A DNA stretch of 64,000 nt from contig NC_045140.1 in assembly GCF_008831285.2 (NCBI RefSeq), positions 27,918,131-27,982,130 on the forward strand, in the 5' to 3' direction. Position 1 is the stretch's first letter. Each line of letters begins with the position of its first letter. Shown piece after piece: positions 60,501 through 64,000 of this stretch. Source of the stretch: Nymphaea colorata (lineage: Eukaryota; Streptophyta; Magnoliopsida; Nymphaeales; Nymphaeaceae). The notes under the pieces are model-generated. The model saw only the letters and a program-made list of their open reading frames with translations. It made no database searches and was not told where the DNA came from. A program made the translations under genes and the position numbers.

Positions 60501-63167
60501 CTGGTTTAGCACTGGGCTCTAGCTCGATTCTATGGTTCAGTACCTTGGCTGGTGGCAGACCTTTGTGTTTTTCAAACACCCTTACAAATTCGGCCAGCAG
60601 AGGCTGCACAAACCCAAGTGGAGTGCTGCTCCCTTCTGCATGTGACTGAGATCCTACAGCACAAGTCATTAGAACCAGATGTAGGCATTCATTTTTTTGG
60701 CTTACTTTGCTGATCTATACATTCTCTTCGCTGGATCTTGCTGCCGGTACATTATTTTCACCCCCTTTTCCTCTAAAATTCATCTTCATTTCGATGAAAT
60801 CCCACTCCACACCCCTAACTGCCTTAGCCATTGTATTCCTAGAACCACGTCTGCTCCACCCATGGCTAAGGGGTACAACTCGATTTCAAAGTGTTGTCCC
60901 TATATTTCCACTACCTACTGTGGGCATTTGCCTTTGCATACTAATGTTACTGTCGTTGCCCGCCATTACTCTAAATTCAGACTGTTCTTCCACTAGGCAT
61001 CCACAAACCTTCGCTGTCCCTTCACTAAGGGGGTGTTTGAATTGCGCGGACGGCACTGCAGCCCGCAGTCTTCAGTCTATGCTGTACAGTTTTTGGCTTC
61101 GTGCAATCACCTACGAAAGTTTTGTCCGCAAACAAGGAAGCCTTATTGTGGACATGGGTCCATGAAATTTTCTCCAGCCTGAATAGGTTTAGTGTGCCAC
61201 CTATCTCTTCTACTAGGTACATATGCAACCGTTTGCATACATGCACTAGGTTTCAACGCTCATCGGCCATCGCACTGGAAGCATAGTCCCTTCCTTCTCC
61301 TTTCCTTAATCTGTTCAACAGTTCAGGGTTAAGTCACTTGATTAGGATATATTTCCCTTCAGGCAACTGTTTCGTGAACCCTCTTCCGATGCACTCCTCT
61401 TTCACAATTGTACCCCCTTAGCCGCAAGTCCCTTATTGACTTTGAGGTCCTTCAGCCCGCCTCCCAACCTATTGTATTTTTCTTCTGCAATTCAAGTCAT
61501 CACGAAGCTATCTAGTAGAGTTTGCAGTCACACTGCCTGCTCTTCCACTTTGATCTTATCCTTTAATCCTCCCACAAACACTTCTGTAAGCACCTCTATA
61601 GGCCTCCCACGGACCATGTTGTTCAATCCTGACATTCTAGGACAGACCTTCTCTGTCTTATCTTCGATAACTCGACATTGTACTCGAAATACGCTGATGG
61701 CCCAAACCTCACTGTTAGGTCTTCAACAAATTTCTCCGAAGGAGGTTTTCCTTGCTAGGACACCAGCCAACGGTACCACCTGATCATTGGTCCTTCCATA
61801 TGCACAGCAACATGCACAACTCTCTGTTCTGATTGGATTCCTTGGCATTCGAAAAACTGTTCTACTCTGAATATCCAACTTAAGGAGTCTTCGCCAAAAA
61901 ACCTAGGAAATTCCATCTTGGGAGTCTTGAGATTTCATGTCGTATCCCCTGTTCGATAGGAAGGCCCAACTGACCCATTCACGTTGGGATTAGGCATACC
62001 TGATATGTCGTTGGGTGGAGAGCGCAGCAAGCTGTTGCGCATCTCTGGTTCTGTTCAGCGTGGATTTTCTCCATTCGGATGCAGCCGACTGGACGATGGG
62101 TTGTCCGGTGCTAAGTGTTCTTCCATGCAATAGAGCATCTTTCTCATCAAGTCAGCTAGGTTTTGTTGCTCCGCCATGACTGTCGCCACCATCGACTGTA
62201 CCTTTGGTCGACTTCCATCAACTCTACTCGAGCTCCCCAAAGTTCTTCTCCACCTTCTCCCTTCTTCCCGCCATTACATGGCAAGCCTCCTCTGACTGCA
62301 TTCGGAAGTTTTCCAAGATGGACACGGTTTGCCTCGTTGTCATCATTCCTCGCTCTGATACTAGTTGGCAGCCTCCACCTCCGCAGAGACACTCAGGCAA
62401 AGTTGTTAACTCACACGCACCTCGATAACTAAGGAAATTAAGGCAAATCCCCTCTCCAGAAGGTTAACATTTCATTACTCAAAAGACTAACTACTTCGGG
62501 TCACCTCCCGACTACATATAAGGGTGATTACATTTGGGTAATTAAAAGAGAGCTGATCCAATATATGGAACAAACCCGATTCATGTATTGTTTATATTTT
62601 TCCCTTTTATTACGAGATCTATACTTTACTGGGTTGCTATCACAATGTGACGCTAACTTTTAGTTAACATTATGACATTGTGTATACCAATAAGAAGCAA
62701 TGAGAATAAACTGGGGAAGCCGGTTTAATTTCCCAAACCAGTTCAAATAGAAATGTGTGAAACATATGTTCCTGATCTAGAACCATAACACTTACATTTT
62801 TATTTTTCCATTACAGAGAATAGTAAGATATGCATGTTAAATAGGTACCATTACTATGTGTCAGTTGATGTATCAATCGACCATGGACCAGTGCAAAACC
62901 TAACCATGGCTACAAGCCTCATGGAAATGGATTGCAGACCTATGAAGAACCTTGAATTAAGAATAACCAGAAGTTTCTAGATGGAAGTACAAGCCACATG
63001 AATAAAACGGACGGTACCACCAGCTAAGAGGCAAGCTTGACAAAGAAAATTTTGATCAAGAAAAAGCAAAATGGAGAACTACATGAAAGAAAAACCTGCT
63101 GAATTTCATTAAACTGCTGTCTTTTCTCATCTTCCAGGGCCACGCCATTGAGAACAGCTTCTTTTAT
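38924..63167 (-). CDS. TOP: M3 metallopeptidase (thimet/oligopeptidase A type, TOP), C-terminal 564 residues
   Basis: Fourteen exons on the minus strand: 63167-63096, 56103-55960, 55811-55581, 55495-55405, 51505-51384, 48091-47984, 47894-47649, 47373-47228, 44147-44030, 43091-42932, 42838-42807, 42065-42000, 40123-40052, 39010-38924. All phases agree. The zinc site HEFGH is at 47358-47344; the third ligand is the Glu of VELPSQ about 25 residues on. Flanking blocks [42 protein letters not shown] and [20 protein letters not shown] are typical of plant TOP1/TOP2. These enzymes degrade short peptides, including cleaved targeting peptides in organelles (TOP1/OOP), or act in the cytosol (TOP2). The N-terminal ~140-220 residues, which decide plastid/mitochondrial versus cytosolic, lie beyond the window. 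Intron 47648-47374 has a GC donor (GAG then GCAAGT). The introns are packed with transposons; the exons look intact. Confidence 0.95.
41002..41060. repeat. (GA)n(TA)n microsatellite
   Basis: A GA tract followed by GTGT and a TA tract lies in a TOP intron. Confidence 0.95.
43534..43867. mobile_element. hAT-type MITE, family 1 copy a (334 bp)
   Basis: Ends read GATTGTCACATATA and TTCTGTGACAATG, inverted repeats of about 11 bases. Perfect 8-bp target duplications CCTTGAAC flank it (43526-43533 and 43868-43875). The interior is AT-rich with ACGCGTATAATACGTG-like palindromic words. It is the reverse-oriented relative of 49034-49391. It lies in the TOP intron between exons 44030-44147 and 42932-43091. 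Confidence 0.85.
44265..44687. mobile_element. hAT-type MITE, diverged relative (about 423 bp)
   Basis: Ends TATAGTCACAGAAA and TTTGTGACTATTTG form an imperfect inverted repeat sharing the GTCACAGAAA word with family 1. Flanking 8-mers GCAAACTC (44257-44264) and GCAAACTA (44688-44695) differ at one base. The interior is very AT-rich. A further AT-rich stretch at about 44810-45110 looks like a reverse-oriented relative, without clear ends. Confidence 0.55.
45358..46715. mobile_element. hAT-type element carrying a captured gene fragment (1358 bp)
   Basis: The element starts TAGGGCTGAACAACGAGCC and ends GGCTCGTGTGCAGCCCTA. It is flanked by perfect 8-bp duplications CTCCTACC (45350-45357 and 46716-46723). 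Sub-terminal arms are packed with GAGCTCGAG-type words in inverted orientation (45361-45540 and 46545-46710). There is no transposase. Between the arms lie pyrimidine-rich 5'-UTR-like sequence and a decayed copy of a host transcription-factor gene (46060-46544). Termini and 8-bp duplication are those of hAT elements; the cargo makes it a pack-type non-autonomous element. Confidence 0.85.
46060..46544 (+). pseudogene. Captured trihelix / SANT-like transcription factor fragment
   Basis: Plus-strand sequence encodes the N-terminal part of a plant trihelix (MADF/SANT-like) factor in two frames. First comes [18 protein letters not shown] in one frame. After a run of nine C bases (about 46131-46140) the frame changes to a His/Gln-rich tract, then an acidic [22 protein letters not shown], and [14 protein letters not shown]. 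The start codon position reads TTG. A segment expected after KWTD appears missing, and the copy stops where the conserved helix domain should continue, right at the element's arm. It is therefore a broken copy: lost start, frameshift, internal deletion and 3' truncation. The parent gene should be elsewhere in this genome. Confidence 0.75.
48466..48501. repeat. (TA)n microsatellite with palindromic flanks
   Basis: The TA tract is bordered by ACTAGTTTCCC on the left and GGGACTAGT on the right, so the whole block is a near-palindrome. Confidence 0.9.
48961..49010. repeat. (GA)n microsatellite
   Basis: An interrupted GA tract lies just upstream of the MITE at 49034. Confidence 0.93.
49034..49391. 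mobile_element. hAT-type MITE, family 1 copy b (358 bp)
   Basis: It begins CCAAGTCACAGAAAACG and ends ATATGTGACAAT, with perfect 8-bp target duplications GGTTCAAA (49026-49033 and 49392-49399). Its sequence is the reverse complement of copy a at 43534-43867. A ~37-base unit containing CCCGAAATATACAACTTTTC is tandemly repeated near its right end. Confidence 0.85.
49699..50809. mobile_element. Tourist/PIF-Harbinger-like element with polypurine and polypyrimidine arms (1.1 kb)
   Basis: Ends GGTAGCGTTTCATAAGCC and GGCCATCAAACACTACC are imperfect inverted repeats of Tourist type, flanked by TTA on both sides (49696-49698 and 50810-50812). The interior holds a 28-bp perfect palindrome (49815-49842, arm GGAATAATATTTCC), a G/A-only tract (about 49887-50170) and a C/T-only tract (about 50340-50650). 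Nothing in it resembles a transposase. A short non-repetitive core separates the two arms. Confidence 0.6.
49887..50650. repeat. Facing polypurine and polypyrimidine arms
   Basis: About 280 bases of GGAGGGAGGAAGAAGG-type purine repeats are followed, after a ~170-base mixed core, by about 310 bases of CTTCCTCCTCCCTTCCC-type pyrimidine repeats. The arms can pair with each other, and each mirror-like tract can form triplex (H-DNA) structures. Confidence 0.9.
52352..54504. mobile_element. hAT-like element, outer (2.15 kb, contains a nested element)
   Basis: Ends CTATGTTGTTAAGGC and GCCTTGACAACATAG are 15-base inverted repeats with one mismatch. Flanking 8-mers TTTATTTG (52344-52351) and CTTATTTG (54505-54512) differ at one base. 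Sub-terminal GCCTAGGC words occur at both ends. The interior carries many variants of TGTTATATGTATTG, a loose minisatellite, and is interrupted by the element at 52795-53802. No transposase was recognised. Confidence 0.7.
52795..53802. mobile_element. hAT-like element, family 2 copy a (1.0 kb), nested
   Basis: Ends CAATGTTATC and GATAACATTG are perfect 10-base inverted repeats. Perfect 8-bp duplications TTATGTAC flank it (52787-52794 and 53803-53810). Both sub-terminal regions are dominated by the palindromic word CGTATCGTACGATACG. It sits inside the element at 52352-54504 and is related, in opposite orientation, to 58931-59655. Confidence 0.85.
54555..54585. repeat. (TA)n microsatellite
   Basis: About 15 TA dinucleotides lie just downstream of the outer hAT-like element. 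Confidence 0.93.
56468..56732 (-). repeat. 3' LTR of the Ty3/gypsy element
   Basis: 265 bp, about 90% identical by eye to 62366-62642. Both share the plus-strand phrase CCCGACTACATATAAGGGTG. Confidence 0.9.
56733..56749 (-). other. Polypurine tract of the Ty3/gypsy element
   Basis: The minus strand reads CCTGAGAGGGAGGCAAT directly before the 3' LTR. This is the expected place and composition for the plus-strand primer. Confidence 0.75.
56760..58240 (-). pseudogene. Integrase and C-terminal region remnants of the retrotransposon
   Basis: Minus-strand pieces in several frames show an H2C2-type zinc finger region (57850-58000, [17 protein letters not shown]), integrase core (57640-57804, [12 protein letters not shown] and [15 protein letters not shown]), the block [13 protein letters not shown] near 56960, and a chromo-like end (ALEPTWEE). 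Stops and frameshifts separate them. Integration function must be lost. Confidence 0.85.
58931..59655. mobile_element. hAT-like element, family 2 copy b (725 bp), nested in the retrotransposon
   Basis: Ends CAGTGTTATC and GACAACATTG match the termini of 52795-53802. Flanking 8-mers AGCAGCAA (58923-58930) and AGCAGCAG (59656-59663) differ at one base. The TATCGTACGATA word occurs near its left end. It interrupts the reverse transcriptase between palm and thumb, so it inserted after the retrotransposon. Confidence 0.82.
59889..60520. repeat. 316-bp tandem duplication inside the reverse transcriptase
   Basis: Copies 59889-60204 and 60205-60520 are almost identical; I noticed only a few differences (for example ATCC against AACC near the start). 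Each begins ATGGATTTGGTGGTCC and ends ACTGGGCTCT. The unit is not a multiple of three, so it shifts the frame. Confidence 0.95.
62055..62240 (-). pseudogene. gag-like N-terminal remnant of the retrotransposon
   Basis: A 61-codon minus-strand reading frame lies shortly after the primer binding site. It is helical and Met/Gln-rich, as in gypsy gag starts. The rest of gag (about 61250-62050) is read only in broken frames, with a first half zinc knuckle near 61300. Confidence 0.55.
62352..62361 (-). other. Primer binding site (initiator-Met tRNA type)
   Basis: The minus strand reads GTATCAGAGC four bases after the 5' LTR. This matches the core of the initiator methionine tRNA complement used by many plant gypsy elements. 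Confidence 0.75.
62366..62642 (-). repeat. 5' LTR of the Ty3/gypsy element
   Basis: 277 bp, starting TGATAGCAACCCAG on the minus strand. It contains a ~12-base insertion relative to the other LTR. Confidence 0.9.
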
Positions 63168-64000
63168 CTGAGCTGAGAATGACACAAGCAAATTATCAGC
63201 AAATCAATGATTGCTTACACTCAGAAAGTGTGAAATGATGGTTTCCTTTTGCAGACAAACAAAAGTTAGACACCAAAGGAAAAATATACTAGCATGGAAG
63301 TTTAATGCTGCACCAGTTCTGCAGTCATAATATATTTCATCGGCAGACTAACAGAACGGCCTACAAGATGAAAAAATCATCTAAACAAGCATCTATATAG
63401 CATGAGTTTTAGATCAAAGAGCTAATAAACATCAAATAATGTGAAAATGCAAGAGTCCAAGCAAGGAGAGTTGTTCTGACTGCATCTTGGGACACGGAAA
63501 AGTTGTTCATGATGTGCAAGGTATGGTTTCTAAATCAATGCAGAGACAGTACACTTTTGAATCTAGGATGATGGTTATAATTTACTAATCATATGGTTGG
63601 AATGCATGCACCACAAGTAATTTCAAAATTTCATTTGCCAGTCTTCAATTTTGACCACTTCTGGCTGGAGTTATTTCTTTATAGGGATCGTATTAATCCT
63701 GCTAAATAACCCAAAGGTTCTTTCATATCAGCATACCGCATTGATTAGATTCTTATATTTCCTAAATGAATTTATTTTGTGAATGATCTATCATAATCAT
63801 AAGAACATCGATTGCAAATTGTAACTCCAAATTGTTCCGATTTTCCGTCGTCTATTTAGGAAACTGTAACAAGCAACCATCAAATGAAGAACGTCTATGT
63901 GATCTTTTTATCAATTATCTAATTCCATGCCTCAAAAAATTCTACTTTTTCATGCTTCTTTTTTATTGTATACAACTAGGTATTTTCTATTTTAGATTCT
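63168..64000. other. TOP intron continuing past the window
   Basis: AT-rich sequence after an exon acceptor (CTCAG, border at 63167). No further coding exon resembling the N-terminal half of the peptidase was found. Confidence 0.6.

Larger units (their letters stand above)
58261..60669 (-). pseudogene. Reverse transcriptase / RNase H remnants of the retrotransposon
   Basis: Reverse transcriptase fingers and palm are read at 60669-60210 ([20 protein letters not shown]) and again in a duplicated copy at 60204-59772. The palm continues to about 59660, where the catalytic pair reads N-D instead of two aspartates, in a shifted frame. After the nested hAT element the thumb region ([17 protein letters not shown]) and RNase H ([20 protein letters not shown]) follow at 58930-58261. 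The 316-bp duplication, the insertion and frameshifts make it non-functional. Confidence 0.9.
56468..62642 (-). mobile_element. Ty3/gypsy LTR retrotransposon, decayed, in a TOP intron
   Basis: Two LTRs (56468-56732 and 62366-62642) bound an internal region read on the minus strand, the same direction as the host gene. LTRs start TGATAGCAACCCAG and end CA. Flanking 5-mers CAATA (56463-56467) and CAATG (62643-62647) differ at one base. The order from the 5' LTR is gag-like sequence with a zinc-knuckle remnant (GLCFQCDG near 61300), reverse transcriptase, RNase H, integrase zinc finger and core, and a chromo-like tail. Protease-integrase order places it in Ty3/gypsy. Frames are broken throughout. 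By hand count the LTRs differ at about 27 sites plus two indels, so the insertion is not recent. It splits the exons at 56103 and 63096 by about 7 kb. Confidence 0.93.

Noticed and set aside
61025-61246. A GGGGGTGTTTG motif near 61029 suggesting a Tourist insertion in gag
   Set aside because: No matching right end or TTA/TAA duplication was found nearby.
1-64000. tRNA, rRNA, CRISPR arrays or operons
   Set aside because: No cloverleaf-like tRNA with matching boxes, no rRNA and no spaced repeat array was seen. The DNA is clearly nuclear plant sequence.

Overview
The window is nuclear DNA of a flowering plant. It has split genes with GT-AG introns, AT-rich introns and spacers, (TA)n and (CT)n microsatellites, and many plant-type transposons (hAT, Harbinger-like and Ty3/gypsy). 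I cannot name the species. All identifications rest on protein motifs and recalled family knowledge; no search was run.

Layout. 185-1693 (+): 3' end of a CCCH zinc-finger/G-patch gene (ZGPAT / Arabidopsis C3H22 type). 2705-3013 (-): small one-pass membrane protein with a spliced 5' leader. 5.3-9.8 kb: intergenic, with an hAT miniature element. 9824-15944 (+): 13-exon plastid FAD oxidoreductase (PDE327 type), with a ~740-bp hairpin in intron 3. 17230-18702 (-): single-exon GT4 glycosyltransferase. 19907-20777 (+): two-exon secreted cysteine-rich peptide. 22729-26195 (+): At4g37920-type chloroplast protein. 27583-30189 (-): HMG-box protein. 33990-35666 (-): BRICK1, the small SCAR/WAVE subunit. 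38924-63167 (-): last 14 exons of an M3 thimet/oligopeptidase A-type metallopeptidase; its N-terminal exons lie beyond the window.

The peptidase gene spreads about 1.7 kb of coding sequence over 24 kb because its introns hold at least nine transposons. Seven look like hAT-type elements judged by terminal inverted repeats and 8-bp target duplications. One of these carries a decayed copy of part of a trihelix (SANT-like) transcription factor gene. There is also one Tourist/Harbinger-like element with large polypurine and polypyrimidine arms, and one Ty3/gypsy retrotransposon broken by a nested hAT insertion and a 316-bp tandem duplication.

The genes are unrelated housekeeping or organellar functions with no sign of a cluster. 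The most unusual signals are the intronic hairpin, the gene-capturing hAT element, the nested transposon pile-up, and inverted transposon copies flanking peptidase exons. I found no convincing new multi-gene system.
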